A stretch of DNA of 64,000 bases from Luteolibacter luteus (GCF_012913485.1 NZ_CP051774.1:5146001-5210000), one strand, 5' to 3'. Numbered from the stretch's first letter, positions 16,984 through 25,733 are shown. Numbers and translations are program-made. The notes: generated by a model from the letters alone, not told the origin.

Positions 16984-17991
16984 CTATTCCCCGCAACCAC
17001 AGCAGGCAGGGCTCAGCGGGCGCTCTTCCTCTGCTTCCGGGGCGGCGAGAGCAGGATTCGGAGCGAGGGTGCCGAGGCCGAGCTTGGCGAGCAGGGCGCG
17101 GTCTTTTTCCACGGCAGGATTCTTCGCCGTGAGCAGCTTGTCTCCGTAGAAGATGGAATTCGCCCCTGCGAAGTAGCAGAGTGCTTGAGTTTCGTCGGAC
17201 ATGCGGGTGCGGCCTGCGGAAAGGCGGACCTTCGCCTTTGGCACGGCGATGCGGGTCACGGCGATCATGCGGACCACGTCGAAGGCATCCACAACGGCGC
17301 TACCTTCGAGCGGCGTGCCAGGCATCGGCATGAGCGAGTTGATCGGCACGCTTTCCGGCTGCGGATTGAACTCGGAGATGACCTCCAGCATCTTCAAGCG
17401 GTCATCGGTGGTTTCACCGAGACCGAGGATGCCACCACAGCAGACAGACATGCCGGCATCCTGCACATTGCGGATGGTGCGCAGACGGTCTTCGTAGGTG
17501 TGGGTGGTGACGATGTTCGGATAGTGTTCCGGAGAGGTGTCCAGATTGTGATTGTAGGCGGTGACGCCTGCTTCCTTGAGCTGCTTGGCTTCTTCCGGGC
17601 CGAGCTCGCCGAGGGTCACACAGACCTCCATGCCGAGCGTCGAAACGCCCTTCACGATATCCAGCACCTGCTCGAAGCGCTGGGTGCCGCCGCGCACGCC
17701 GCGCCATGCCGCGCCCATGCAGAAGCGGGTAGAGCCGGTGTCGCGGGCCGCTTGGGCGCGCTCCATGATGGTTTCCTTACTCATCAGGCGCTCGATCTCG
17801 ACGCCTGAGTTATAGCGCGCGGATTGGGCGCAGTAAGAGCAGTCTTCCGAGCAGCCGCCGGTCTTGATGGAGAGCAGGGTGCAAAGCTGCACGTCATTCT
17901 CCGGCCAGTTGGCTTCGTGCACGGCACGCGCCTCCTTGAGGAGTTCGAAGAAGGGCAGGGAATGGAGACGCTTGAGTTCGGCGAAAAGCAT
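16984..17991 (-). CDS. bioB: Biotin synthase
   Basis: Radical-SAM enzyme inserting sulfur into dethiobiotin to make biotin. The 335-residue protein shows the radical-SAM cluster motif C47-x3-C51-x2-C54 (GCSEDCSYCAQSARY). Later motifs are CMGAAWRG, YNHNLDTSPEHY, GGILGLGET and the Arg-containing AVPKAKVRLSAGRT that binds the second [2Fe-2S] cluster. The C-terminal tail ends in CCGCGE, a Cys-rich end also seen in other BioB proteins. The start ATG at 17991 gives the normal length. No other bio genes are in the window, so the pathway is split across the genome. Confidence 0.95.
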   Translation of the reverse strand: MLFAELKRLHSLPFFELLKEARAVHEANWPENDVQLCTLLSIKTGGCSEDCSYCAQSARYNSGVEIERLMSKETIMERAQAARDTGSTRFCMGAAWRGVRGGTQRFEQVLDIVKGVSTLGMEVCVTLGELGPEEAKQLKEAGVTAYNHNLDTSPEHYPNIVTTHTYEDRLRTIRNVQDAGMSVCCGGILGLGETTDDRLKMLEVISEFNPQPESVPINSLMPMPGTPLEGSAVVDAFDVVRMIAVTRIAVPKAKVRLSAGRTRMSDETQALCYFAGANSIFYGDKLLTAKNPAVEKDRALLAKLGLGTLAPNPALAAPEAEEERPLSPACCGCGE

Positions 17992-18056
17992 GGGCGGAAA
18001 ATGAAAGAAGAAAGGGAATCTGTGACAGGACCCGGGGAGGTGATTGCACGGAAGCT

Positions 18057-18737
18057 TTACCTCACCCAGCCCTTACCGGTCGGGAGCTGTCCACGGCCAA
18101 CCATCGAGTAGTCGGTGGCACCCAAGGCACCTTCAAGATTGATGCCGACCGCGCTTTTCCAAGCCTTGCTCATGCTTTCGGCGGTGTGGCAGCCCCAGCT
18201 CTTGCAATAGGCGTTCTTGGCAAAGACGGAGGAACGGATCCGCGAGAGGTCCCGCTCGTGAATCCACGCGGAGCTGGAGGCCATGATGTCATTGCCGTAA
18301 TCGAGCATGAAGCAGTACTTATTCGAGTGGCCGAAGTAGTCGAAGGTCTCGATGGAGGCTCGAGGGCGATTGTTGATCGCAGAAATCGCGCTGGAAGAGC
18401 TATCCACCCAGACAAGCGTGCAATTGCGCTTCTTGGCCAGGTTGGCGATCCAGCTGGTGTAGGGCTGGCGGTCTTCCTGCCCGCGGGTCTGATAGGCAGG
18501 GCGATAGACGATCCAGACGATGGGTGCGTTTTCGCCGTAGGCCTTGCGGAGTTCCACCATGCGGAGCGTGGAGGCCCGGATGAAATTTGCCCACCAGCGG
18601 TCGTGCTGGTCGCGCTCGACACGCAGATCCTCCCATTCGCGCAGGGCGGGACCGCCGGTCATGATGACGTGGTCCGCCGAAGCGATGGAAACCAAGGAAA
18701 AGAACGCGAAAAGGGCGGAGCGCAGCGAGCGGGCCAT
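18057..18737 (-). CDS. Secreted protein of unknown function with a possible caspase-like His/Cys dyad
   Basis: A 226-residue protein with a signal peptide (hydrophobic 8-21, ending ASA). I do not recognise a named family. The second half looks like a clan CD (caspase/gingipain/CHAT-type) fold: a hydrophobic strand ending in His (DYFGHSNK, His137), then a surface segment WIHERDL, then a second strand ending in Cys (KSWGCHTAE, Cys183), followed by a Gly/Ala region (INLEGALGATDY). His-Gly/Ser and Gly-Cys-x-x-Ala at this spacing are what DUF4347 and CHAT proteins show. This is inference from pattern only. It lies 66 bases upstream of bioB on the same strand. Confidence 0.55.
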   Translation of the reverse strand: MARSLRSALFAFFSLVSIASADHVIMTGGPALREWEDLRVERDQHDRWWANFIRASTLRMVELRKAYGENAPIVWIVYRPAYQTRGQEDRQPYTSWIANLAKKRNCTLVWVDSSSSAISAINNRPRASIETFDYFGHSNKYCFMLDYGNDIMASSSAWIHERDLSRIRSSVFAKNAYCKSWGCHTAESMSKAWKSAVGINLEGALGATDYSMVGRGQLPTGKGWVR

Positions 18738-18842
18738 GCGGGGAGTGTAGGGATGAGCTGTCCGCTGGCAAGGAGCGGGTGAGAGGTGGGAAAAGGCGCG
18801 GTTGGATTGTTCAAATGAACGTCCGTGGCTGGCGTGGCAGGC

Positions 18843-19982
18843 TCATGGCATCGCGCGGACCATTTTTTCCAATCCTTCCAGCATGCGGGCGCGGGTGCAG
18901 CCGAAGTTGAAACGGATCCAGCCGGGCCAGCCGAAGAAGGCACCGTCAGAGAGGAAGAGGCCGGCGTTTTTCTCGAAGTACTGGGCGGGATTCTCCACGC
19001 CCATGCCGCGGGCATCGATCCATGCGAGGTAGGTGGCCTCGCCAGGGACGATCTTCAGTTTCGGCATGCGCTCGGCGATGAAGGTGTCCAGCAGCTCGCG
19101 GTTGCGGCGCAGGTAGGCGAGCAGTTGTTGGCGCCATTCCTCGCCGTGGCGATAGGCGGCCTCGGCAGCGTAGTAGGAGAGGGCATTGATCTCCGAAAGG
19201 GTGTGGCCGCGCTGGGCTGCGAACTTGCGGCGGATCGAGTCGTCAGGAATCACGGCGAAGGCATAGCCGAGGCCCGCGATGTTCCAGGTCTTGCTCGGGG
19301 AAAGCAGCGTGATAGTTCGCTGGCGCAGGTCCTCCGGCAGCTCGAGCGCGGAGAAATGTGGCGTTTTCGCGGCATCCAGCACGAGGTCGCAGTGGATCTC
19401 ATCGGAAACGAGGACGAGATCGTGCTTCACACAGAAGCGGGCGAGTTGTTCCACCTCGTCCTTGTTGAAGACGCGACCCAAGGGGTTCTGTGGATTGCAG
19501 AGCAGGAAGACCGTGGTGTCCGGGGTCACGGCAGCTTCCATCGCGTCCCAATCGAAAGTCCAGCGGCCCCCGGCTTCGATGTGATCGACGGTGATCAGTT
19601 TCGCGGGGCCGTCGTGGTGGACGCCGATGAAGGGCGGGTAGACCGGGGTACAGGTCATCAGTGCCTGGCCTTCCTTGCAGAAGGCGCGTCCGGCCAAGGA
19701 AAGGGCGGGAACGAGGCCGCCGAGGTGGATGATTTGCTCGCCCGGCACGGTGACGCCGCGCCGTTGCTTGAGATAGAGATCAATCGCTTCGTTCAGGCCT
19801 TCGTGTGCCTGGGCATAACCGAAGATCCCATGGTTTACGCGGGAGTGAAGCGCTTCGAGGATCTCCGGGGCGGAGGCGAAGTCCATGTCCGCCACCCAGA
19901 AGGGGTCGAGCTCCGGCCGGCGGTCGAACTTGATGCAACCGGTGCCCTTGCGGACGAGGGGGATGTCGAAGTCGTGCGTCAC
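18843..19982 (-). CDS. MalY/PatB-type PLP-dependent C-S lyase / aminotransferase
   Basis: A 379-residue fold-type I PLP enzyme. It begins FDIPLVRKGTGCIKFDRRP and has FWVADMDF, the MalY/PatB hallmark. Later come GYAQAHEGL, LCNPQNPLGRVF, the PLP-contacting SDEIHCDLV and the PLP lysine in SPSKTWNIAGL. C-terminal Arg in RFNFGC binds the carboxylate. Family members act as cystathionine beta-lyases or promiscuous C-S lyases. Start: GTG at 19982 gives the expected family N-terminus (THDFDIPLVRKG). The much longer open frame upstream runs through the repeat island and is rejected. Confidence 0.9.
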   Translation of the reverse strand: MTHDFDIPLVRKGTGCIKFDRRPELDPFWVADMDFASAPEILEALHSRVNHGIFGYAQAHEGLNEAIDLYLKQRRGVTVPGEQIIHLGGLVPALSLAGRAFCKEGQALMTCTPVYPPFIGVHHDGPAKLITVDHIEAGGRWTFDWDAMEAAVTPDTTVFLLCNPQNPLGRVFNKDEVEQLARFCVKHDLVLVSDEIHCDLVLDAAKTPHFSALELPEDLRQRTITLLSPSKTWNIAGLGYAFAVIPDDSIRRKFAAQRGHTLSEINALSYYAAEAAYRHGEEWRQQLLAYLRRNRELLDTFIAERMPKLKIVPGEATYLAWIDARGMGVENPAQYFEKNAGLFLSDGAFFGWPGWIRFNFGCTRARMLEGLEKMVRAMP

Positions 19983-20114
19983 GGGGCGGTATTTAAGGCC
20001 GGAATGCGTAGTGGCAAGCCGTGATGAGGGGTGCGGATGGTTTCCGGATGGTGAGGCGGGTGGTCGTTGATCGGTGGGAGGGGCAGAGGATGCCGGGGGA
20101 TCTTGGAAATCGGA

Positions 20115-20151
20115 GCCTGTTATGCCTGTTAAAACAGGGAAATTAACAGGC
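20115..20151. repeat. GCCTGTTA direct repeat with inverted copy
   Basis: GCCTGTTA occurs at 20115-20122 and again at 20124-20131, and its complement TTAACAGGC follows at 20143-20151. The second and third elements can form an 8-9 bp stem around an AT-rich loop. It is intergenic and is probably a member of a dispersed short repeat family; copies elsewhere cannot be checked here. Confidence 0.55.
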
Positions 20152-20176
20152 GGGGAGGAGAGCGACATCGAGTATC

Positions 20177-20202
20177 GGATGTTCAGCGTTGAACGTCGAA
20201 GT
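20177..20202 (+). repeat. 26-bp dispersed repeat, copy 1
   Basis: Matches the sequence at 39184-39209 in the same orientation at 20 of 26 positions, and all six differences are transitions. It contains the nested words GTTGAAC and ACGTCGAA, built from related 7-8 base units. It lies in the gene-free island upstream of the malY-like gene. Confidence 0.6.
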
Positions 20203-20329
20203 GCGGGATTCGGGCGGGGTCGGACTTCGGTCGGAGTGCATGCGAGCGGGAAGTATGGCGCATGCGAGGGGTGGGTTTCTACTGCCAAGGTCGATCAAGA
20301 TGGGCACGGGAGAAGTTAGAAGCCCCCCG

Positions 20330-20397
20330 GCACCCCTTCAGGGTGCGTTCTTGTTCGCGGCCTGACCCAGGGTTGCGCGCTGCGCGCTTACCCTGGG
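20330..20397. repeat. Two consecutive inverted repeats (hairpins)
   Basis: The first is GCACCC-CTTCA-GGGTGC at 20330-20346. The second is CCCAGGGT (20366-20373) pairing with ACCCTGGG (20390-20397) around a 16-base loop containing TGCGCGC twice. They directly precede the triple GCCCCGTTGGGGC array and look like parts of the same compound element. Confidence 0.6.
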
Positions 20398-20410
20398 CTA
20401 TCTCCCTGCC

Positions 20411-20534
20411 GCCCCGTTGGGGCTCTGGAGCGGTGCATGGGGCGGGCTTGCTCTATCTCCCGCCCCCGTTGGGGCTTTGTAAGGGATGCGGGTTGTGCTT
20501 ACCTGAGACTATCGCCCGGTCGCCCCGTTGGGGC
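20411..20534. repeat. Three-copy array of a GCCCC-GTT-GGGGC hairpin element
   Basis: Copies lie at 20411-20423, 20462-20475 (one extra C) and 20522-20534, spaced about 51 and 60 bases. Each is preceded by a related CTATC-rich leader (CTATCTCCC, CTATCTCCC, CTATCGCCC), so the true repeating unit is about 55 bases. This resembles REP-type palindromic repeats. Confidence 0.7.
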
Positions 20535-20599
20535 GTTAGAGGAGCGGCGCTTGTTTCGAGGGCTCTGGGAAATCTCTAACAGAGCGGTGGAATGAAAAA

Positions 20600-20623
20600 G
20601 GGCGGCCGAAGCCGCCCTTTTTT
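20600..20623 (-). terminator. Strong bidirectional intrinsic terminator
   Basis: A 7-bp GC stem (GGGCGGC / GCCGCCC) with a CGAA loop on the plus strand, which reads as the very stable TTCG tetraloop on the minus strand. A-runs and T-runs flank both sides. It ends the minus-strand ABC/DUF4340 operon, whose last stop is at 20635. Confidence 0.88.
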
Positions 20624-20634
20624 GTTTTGGAATG

Positions 20635-22086
20635 TTACTGGCCTTCGCTTGGTGGGGCTTCCTGCGGGGGAGCTTGCTCCGGCTTCGGGGCGTCTTCTGC
20701 CTTCGGCGTTTCCTCGGGCTTGGCGGCCTTGTCTTCCTCGAGCGGCGGGATGGCGATCGGAGGCGTCACGGCTTCCACGCGACGGCGGGTAGCCGGTGCG
20801 GCCTGACCGGCACCTGGCGGGATCATGCCGGGAGGCAGGCCTTGGGGCATCAAGCCGGGTGGCAGACCTTGCATGCCGCCCTGAGCACCGGGACCTCCTG
20901 CTGGAGGCGTGGCCGACTGAAGCAGCGAAGAGCGATCCTTGAGCAGGGCGTCCAAGGTGAACTTGCTCACCTTGAAGGTGCGTCCTGCGAGGGCCTTGTC
21001 CGCGGCGAGGCGCTTCTCAAGCTCGGCCTTGCGGTCGGCGAAGGCCTTGTCCTTGGTCTTGGCGTCTTCCTCGGATTCCTTCTCCTCCTTCTTGCGCTCG
21101 GCAGGCAGGGTGGCCTCCACTTCTACGGTCATGTAGTAGGCAGGCTCGGCCGGAACTTCTTCCGGATCCGCGCCCTCCTTCTTCTCTTCCTCCGGGGCGG
21201 GGTTGATCTTGAAGGTGTAGGTGAAGCCTTCGAAGGTCTCGATCTTGGCGATTTGCTGCGCGGTCGGCTGCACTTCGTCCGCCTTCTCCTTCGACACCAC
21301 GTCCTCGAAGCGCGCATAGGAGAAGAGCGTCTTCAAGGGGGCGGTGAGGCTGGGGTTCAGGGTCTCGTTCTCCTTCGCGCCGTCCAAGGTGAACTCTCCA
21401 TTCTCATCCGTGCGGCTGAGCTTCCAGGCGATCTCCTTCGACTGTGCAGGCGGGGTAATGGAGATGCTTTTGATCTTCTCAACCTTCAGGAAGTCTTCCT
21501 GAAGCCAGCGCGGGGCTTCGGTCGAGAGGGTCGGGAAGAGCTCGCTCACCACATAGACGCCGGATTGGTCGGCGTGGTTGCGGAAGAAACGGCCGGTGGA
21601 ACCGCCGCCGAACATGCTCATCGGATCGCTGCCGGACTCGAGGTTCTTGCCCAGAGTCACGTGCGCCAGCTCGCTGCCGGCGTCATTGCTGAGGATCACC
21701 TCGGTGCCGCGGTCCTTTTCTTCCTTCGCGGCCGGATCCATGCCGAAGCGCGGGGCAAAGGAAGGCTCGGACTCGATGCCCTGCGTGACCTTCACTTCGG
21801 CCAGCGTGCGCAGGAATTCATTCAGGCTCTTGATGTTCGCGGGATAGCCCTCGCGCTCGGCGACGCTCCAATTGCCGTCCTTGCGGACCAGCGTGGTAAC
21901 CTTGTCACCCGACTTCACCTGCACCTTCGCGACTTCATTCGCGTTGAGATCGGCGAGCACGGTTTGCCCGCGGTTGCGCGAGGTCTTGCTTTCAAAGCCC
22001 TTCGAGTTGCTCGAACGGGCGAAGAAGGCGGCGACGGTCAGGAGGATGGCGATGATCCAGAGGACAACGACTTGTCGTTTGTTCAT
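20635..22086 (-). CDS. DUF4340 membrane-anchored protein of the gliding-type ABC operon
   Basis: A 483-residue protein with one N-terminal membrane helix (VVVLWIIAILLTVAAFFA, about 6-23) and a large periplasmic portion. It contains the DUF4340 features LADLNANEVAKVQVKSGDKVTTLVRKDGNWSV-type beta repeats, which also occur in other ABC-associated partners. The C-terminal 130 residues are unusual: an acidic/basic low-complexity zone (KKEEKESEED) followed by a Gly/Pro/Met-rich stretch (GMQGLPPGLMPQGLPPG) and a Pro/Glu tail. It is last in the ATPase-permease-GldG-like-DUF4340 operon, 31 bases after the GldG-like gene. Function is unknown; family members occur with this ABC module. Confidence 0.82.
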   Translation of the reverse strand: MNKRQVVVLWIIAILLTVAAFFARSSNSKGFESKTSRNRGQTVLADLNANEVAKVQVKSGDKVTTLVRKDGNWSVAEREGYPANIKSLNEFLRTLAEVKVTQGIESEPSFAPRFGMDPAAKEEKDRGTEVILSNDAGSELAHVTLGKNLESGSDPMSMFGGGSTGRFFRNHADQSGVYVVSELFPTLSTEAPRWLQEDFLKVEKIKSISITPPAQSKEIAWKLSRTDENGEFTLDGAKENETLNPSLTAPLKTLFSYARFEDVVSKEKADEVQPTAQQIAKIETFEGFTYTFKINPAPEEEKKEGADPEEVPAEPAYYMTVEVEATLPAERKKEEKESEEDAKTKDKAFADRKAELEKRLAADKALAGRTFKVSKFTLDALLKDRSSLLQSATPPAGGPGAQGGMQGLPPGLMPQGLPPGMIPPGAGQAAPATRRRVEAVTPPIAIPPLEEDKAAKPEETPKAEDAPKPEQAPPQEAPPSEGQ

Positions 22087-22117
22087 GGCTGGAGATGTTA
22101 GGAAGTGAAGGGTGGGT

Positions 22118-24034
22118 TCAGCGTGCGCGGGTGGATGAACGGCGCTTCAGCAGCAGGCCGAGGCCAGAAACGATGACGAGGAGCGGCACTGCCAGGATGT
22201 TTACGAAGGTGGTGGTTCCGGCCAGCTTGTCCTTCTCCCGCTTCAGGTCCTTCTGAAGCTCGCGGACTTGCTTGCGCGATTCGACTTCCTCCTGACGGAA
22301 CTGCTTGATCTCCGTTTCCTGCTCCGGGGAGAGGTAGAGCTGCGATCCCGCGGACTTCTGGGACTGGAGTTCGTTCAGCTTCTGTTGTGCGGCTTCAGCC
22401 TTGGCTTCGAGCTCTTCGATCTTGCTGCCGACGCGCTTGTTTGCATCCGCTTCCATCTCCTTGATCTTGGTGAAGGGGCGGGCAATCGCGGCGCGGCTAC
22501 GGGCACCGATCAGATGGGTCGAAGAGGCGGCCTGGTCGATGATGTTGAAGAACAGCGAGGGGTTGCCATTGATCTGGCGGGCCACCTGCATGCCGCCACC
22601 GAAGTTCTGCACCTGATAGGCGAACTGGTTGAAGAAGGCGTCGATGTCGGAAATGATGAAGACATTGCCTTCCTTGGTGGCATCCACCAGATGGGCGGGC
22701 TTCTCCTCCTTCTTTTCCTCTTCCTTCTTCTCGCCTTCGGCGGGCGGGGTTTCTTCGGCGGTCGGCTTGCCCTTCGGGAAGGCGGACTTGAAGTTACCCT
22801 TCAAGTGCAGCACCAGGTCATAGGACTGGGTGCCACGGAAGCTGTTGGTCAGCTTCGGGTCGAGTTGGGAGGCCTTCGTGGAGTCGACGAAGCCGGCCTT
22901 GTCAGAGGACTTCACCAAGGTTTCCACCGTCACACCGGGGGAGCCGCTCTTCGTCAGGCCGCCGGGCAGGAAGAACACCAGGCTCGTGAGGTCGCGGGTG
23001 ATCACGTCATCCTTTTGCGGCATGCCATCCTTCGGCACGGTCAGCACCGCGATGCCCGGGCGATTGCCATTCATCGTGGTCTGGTAGTTCTCATCCGCGA
23101 GAACCTGTTGGTTCATCGCCACACCCCAGGAACCCAGCAGGGTCGGCAGGGTGGAGGAAGTCGGCAGGCCGCCGGCTCCGCCCATCATCGGGTTTGGCGG
23201 AGGGCTGCTCATTTGGGCTGCCACCGAGAACGGATCGAGGCAAGCCACCACCGTGCCGCCTTGTAGGAGGTACTGGTCGATGGCGAATTCCGCTTCAGGA
23301 GTGATCTCAGCGGGGTGGAAGACGAGCAGGACGTCGATTTCCGGGTCGATCTTCTCCGGGGTCATCCCGAGATCTCTCACCTCATAGGATTGGGAGAGCT
23401 GCTGGTAGATCACCCACGGTGGCTGGCCTTGCTGGCCAGGCATCATCGCGGGACTGCCGGTAATCGGCAGGGCGGTCATCAGGCCCACGATCGGCTTGTC
23501 CGGGCGAGAGACTTCCGAGATCGCCTTGGAAAGCTGGTATTCCAGCATGGTTTCCTGATTGGGATCGAGGAAGGGAATCGTCGAAGTGCGGTCGAGACAG
23601 GAAACAGCCAGGCCGAAGTAGAGGTTCTGGTCGTCGAAACTCTGGCCGCGGATGCCGTCGAGGTTTGCGGAGTCTTCTGCATCGGTGTCCGGCTGGGGAT
23701 CGAGATTCTCCACGCGCAGCTTGCCGCCGGAGAGGTTCGCGTATTCGCCGAGCAGGTCGTCGACGCGGCGCATGTGGAGCTTGAGGGCTTCCGGCATGTA
23801 ATCGGAACTACGGGTCGCGTAGTAGCGGATCACCACCGGGGCGCCGAGCTCCTTGAGGATGCCCTTGGTGCCATCAGACAAGGTGTGGACCTTGTCTTGG
23901 GTGAAGTCGGCATTCTTGTGGCCGAGGCCGAGTCCCGAGACCAGCAGGTTTAGGGAAACGACGATGACCAGCAGCGCGATGATCGCCAGGATGGCGCGTG
24001 CCATCGGGTGGACGGTCTTTGCTTCTTTGCTCAT
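22118..24034 (-). CDS. GldG-like ABC-associated membrane protein
   Basis: A 638-residue protein with an N-terminal helix (about 13-32), a large extracytoplasmic part and a C-terminal helix (about 612-631). The body matches the GldG/ABC_transp_aux type: YTLS-like VHTLSDGTKGILKEL, then APVVIRYYAT, LLGEYANLSGGKLRVENLDPQPD, and the IFFLPGG-type later region. Before the last helix there is a coiled coil (KIEELEAKAEAAQQKLNELQ). An insert rich in Glu/Lys (EGEKKEEEKKEEKP) interrupts the domain. In Bacteroidetes GldG works with GldF and GldA in gliding/secretion; here the same gene set occurs in a likely non-gliding background. Confidence 0.8.
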   Translation of the reverse strand: MSKEAKTVHPMARAILAIIALLVIVVSLNLLVSGLGLGHKNADFTQDKVHTLSDGTKGILKELGAPVVIRYYATRSSDYMPEALKLHMRRVDDLLGEYANLSGGKLRVENLDPQPDTDAEDSANLDGIRGQSFDDQNLYFGLAVSCLDRTSTIPFLDPNQETMLEYQLSKAISEVSRPDKPIVGLMTALPITGSPAMMPGQQGQPPWVIYQQLSQSYEVRDLGMTPEKIDPEIDVLLVFHPAEITPEAEFAIDQYLLQGGTVVACLDPFSVAAQMSSPPPNPMMGGAGGLPTSSTLPTLLGSWGVAMNQQVLADENYQTTMNGNRPGIAVLTVPKDGMPQKDDVITRDLTSLVFFLPGGLTKSGSPGVTVETLVKSSDKAGFVDSTKASQLDPKLTNSFRGTQSYDLVLHLKGNFKSAFPKGKPTAEETPPAEGEKKEEEKKEEKPAHLVDATKEGNVFIISDIDAFFNQFAYQVQNFGGGMQVARQINGNPSLFFNIIDQAASSTHLIGARSRAAIARPFTKIKEMEADANKRVGSKIEELEAKAEAAQQKLNELQSQKSAGSQLYLSPEQETEIKQFRQEEVESRKQVRELQKDLKREKDKLAGTTTFVNILAVPLLVIVSGLGLLLKRRSSTRAR

Positions 24035-24071
24035 GGGATGGAAAGAAATCGGTTAGGGAAGAGGACTGGGA

Positions 24072-24806
24072 TCAGGCGCGCTTCGCGGTGAGGATGGTGC
24101 TGGTGCCGAGGAGGCAGCCGAGGGTGATGGAGCCGAACCACACCGCGTCCTGCAGGCGGAAGGCGCCGCGGGCGAGCGACATGAAGTGCTCCCACGGGCC
24201 GAGCGCGGTGATCGCGTTCGCCACGTTGGCACCGAAGGTGTCCACGTAGAAGCGGACGAAGAAGTCGAAGGTGCCGAGGGTCAGCAGCACGCAGACCGCG
24301 GAGGAAATGATCAGGCAGATGACCTGGTCACGGGTAAAGGCGGAAACCAGCAGCGTGACCGAAAGGTAGCAGCCAGCCAGCAGGATGGCACCGATGTAAC
24401 CGCAGATGATCGTGAGATTATCCGGGTCGCCGAGCCAGTTCACCGTGATCCAGATGGGGAAGGTGAGCAGCAGGGCCACCACCCACACGGTCGCGGCCGC
24501 GAGGAACTTCCCGAAGATGACGCTCCACATCGGGATCGGCATGGTGCCGAGCAGCTCGATGGTCCCGGTGCGCTGCTCTTCCGAGAGCAGGCGCATGCCG
24601 ACAGCAGGCACCAGCACCATCAGGACGAAGGGCAGGTAGGTGAAGAAGGAGTAGGTCAGGGAGGCGTCCTGCACCGTCATGAAGCTGCCCATGGAGAAGG
24701 CAAAGATCATGGACAGGATGAGGAAAACCACGATCACGGCGTAGGCGATCGGGTGGCTGAAGTAACTGCCAAGCTCGCGCTTGAAGATGGTCCAGACGTG
24801 TTTCAT
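24072..24806 (-). CDS. ABC-2 type transporter permease (GldF-like)
   Basis: A 244-residue inner-membrane permease with six hydrophobic helices. It opens with TIFKRELGSYFSHPIAYAVI, a typical ABC-2 permease start, and contains MRLLSEEQRTGTIELLGTMPI, the cytoplasmic coupling segment. It sits between the ATPase gene (22 bases upstream) and the GldG-like gene (37 bases downstream) on the minus strand, so these act as one complex. The cargo is unknown. Confidence 0.85.
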   Translation of the reverse strand: MKHVWTIFKRELGSYFSHPIAYAVIVVFLILSMIFAFSMGSFMTVQDASLTYSFFTYLPFVLMVLVPAVGMRLLSEEQRTGTIELLGTMPIPMWSVIFGKFLAAATVWVVALLLTFPIWITVNWLGDPDNLTIICGYIGAILLAGCYLSVTLLVSAFTRDQVICLIISSAVCVLLTLGTFDFFVRFYVDTFGANVANAITALGPWEHFMSLARGAFRLQDAVWFGSITLGCLLGTSTILTAKRA

Positions 24807-24828
24807 GGAGAGGAAATCAGGGTAAGGT

Positions 24829-25554
24829 TCAAGCGGCGGTATCGAGCGTGGTCACCTTCCGGAACAGATCGGTCAGCGATCCGGTGCCGGACTTCTTGAT
24901 CAGCTCGGCGGGTGTGCCGTCTTCCACGATGCGGCCGCGGTCGACGATGACGGCGCGGGTGCAGGCGGCTTCGACTTCCTCGAGAATGTGGGTGGAAAAG
25001 AGGATGGCCTTGGTTTCCCCGAGGCGCTTGATCAGCTGGCGGACCTCGTGTTTCTGGTTTGGGTCAAGGCCGTCAGTCGGCTCGTCCAGAATCAGGACTT
25101 CGGGATCGTGCAGCAGCGACTGGGCGAGGCAGGTGCGGTGACGGTAGCCCTTCGAGAGGGTCTCGATCGACTGATAGGCCACGCTCTTCAGGAAGCAGGT
25201 TTCAATCGCTCGTTCGACCGCATCGTTCTTGGTGCTGCCCGAGAGGCCGCGGACGTCCGCGCAGAAGCGCAGGAATCCACTGACGGTCATGTCATTGTAG
25301 AGAGGGGCGGATTCCGGGAGATAGCCGACCTTTTGCTTCGCCTCGTTCGGATGATCCACCACGGAGATGCCGCAGATCTTTGCGTCACCGGAGGTGGGGG
25401 GCAGGAAGCCGGTCACCATCCGCATGGTGGTGGATTTTCCGGCTCCGTTGGGTCCTAGGAAGCCGAGCACTTCCCCTTTCCGGACGGAAAAGGAGAGGTG
25501 ATCGACGGCGGTCTTCGTTCCGAACTGTTTGGACAGGTTCTCGACTTCGATCAT
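24829..25554 (-). CDS. ABC transporter ATP-binding protein (GldA/NatA-like)
   Basis: A 241-residue ATPase with Walker A GPNGAGKST (about 35-43), the ABC signature LSKGYRHR in place of the usual LSGGQ, Walker B VLILDEPTDGLDP and the H-loop FSTHIL. The signature with KGYR is typical for the ABC-2 drug/gliding group. It is the first gene of the four-gene operon. The start ATG at 25554 is unambiguous. The 178-bp gap upstream to the divergent phoH gene should hold both promoters. Confidence 0.9.
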   Translation of the reverse strand: MIEVENLSKQFGTKTAVDHLSFSVRKGEVLGFLGPNGAGKSTTMRMVTGFLPPTSGDAKICGISVVDHPNEAKQKVGYLPESAPLYNDMTVSGFLRFCADVRGLSGSTKNDAVERAIETCFLKSVAYQSIETLSKGYRHRTCLAQSLLHDPEVLILDEPTDGLDPNQKHEVRQLIKRLGETKAILFSTHILEEVEAACTRAVIVDRGRIVEDGTPAELIKKSGTGSLTDLFRKVTTLDTAA

Positions 25555-25733
25555 GGGATCACAGGTTTCGTGTGCGTGTGGGAAGATTTTGGACGCTTCG
25601 CCGAGCGACGCGGAGCGCGGCGCGCGTCTGAAAAAATTGCTCGCTGACGTATTGGCAAGGTAAAACCCGCTACGGAAAAGCGCGGCGGATTTTCCGGCTG
25701 ACCTGAAGCTCTGGAATCGTTAGACCGGATGCA

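Larger units (their letters stand above)
19983..20634. other. 652-bp gene-free repeat island
   Basis: No credible gene on either strand. The stretch contains, in order, a GCCTGTTA direct/inverted repeat (20115-20151), one copy of a 26-bp dispersed repeat (20177-20202), and two separate hairpins (20330-20346; 20365-20397). Three copies of a GCCCC-GTT-GGGGC hairpin element follow (20411-20534), then a strong bidirectional terminator (20600-20623). It separates two minus-strand operons and should also hold the promoter of the malY-like gene. Confidence 0.75.

Noticed and set aside
18843-20288. The malY-like gene extended to an upstream ATG at 20288
   Set aside because: The extra 102 codons run through the repeat island and show no family similarity; the GTG at 19982 gives the expected MalY/PatB N-terminus.
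20411-20534. The GCCCC-GTT-GGGGC array as a CRISPR
   Set aside because: Only three units, with hairpin cores and unequal diverged spacing; there are no cas genes nearby and the repeats are not conserved in length.
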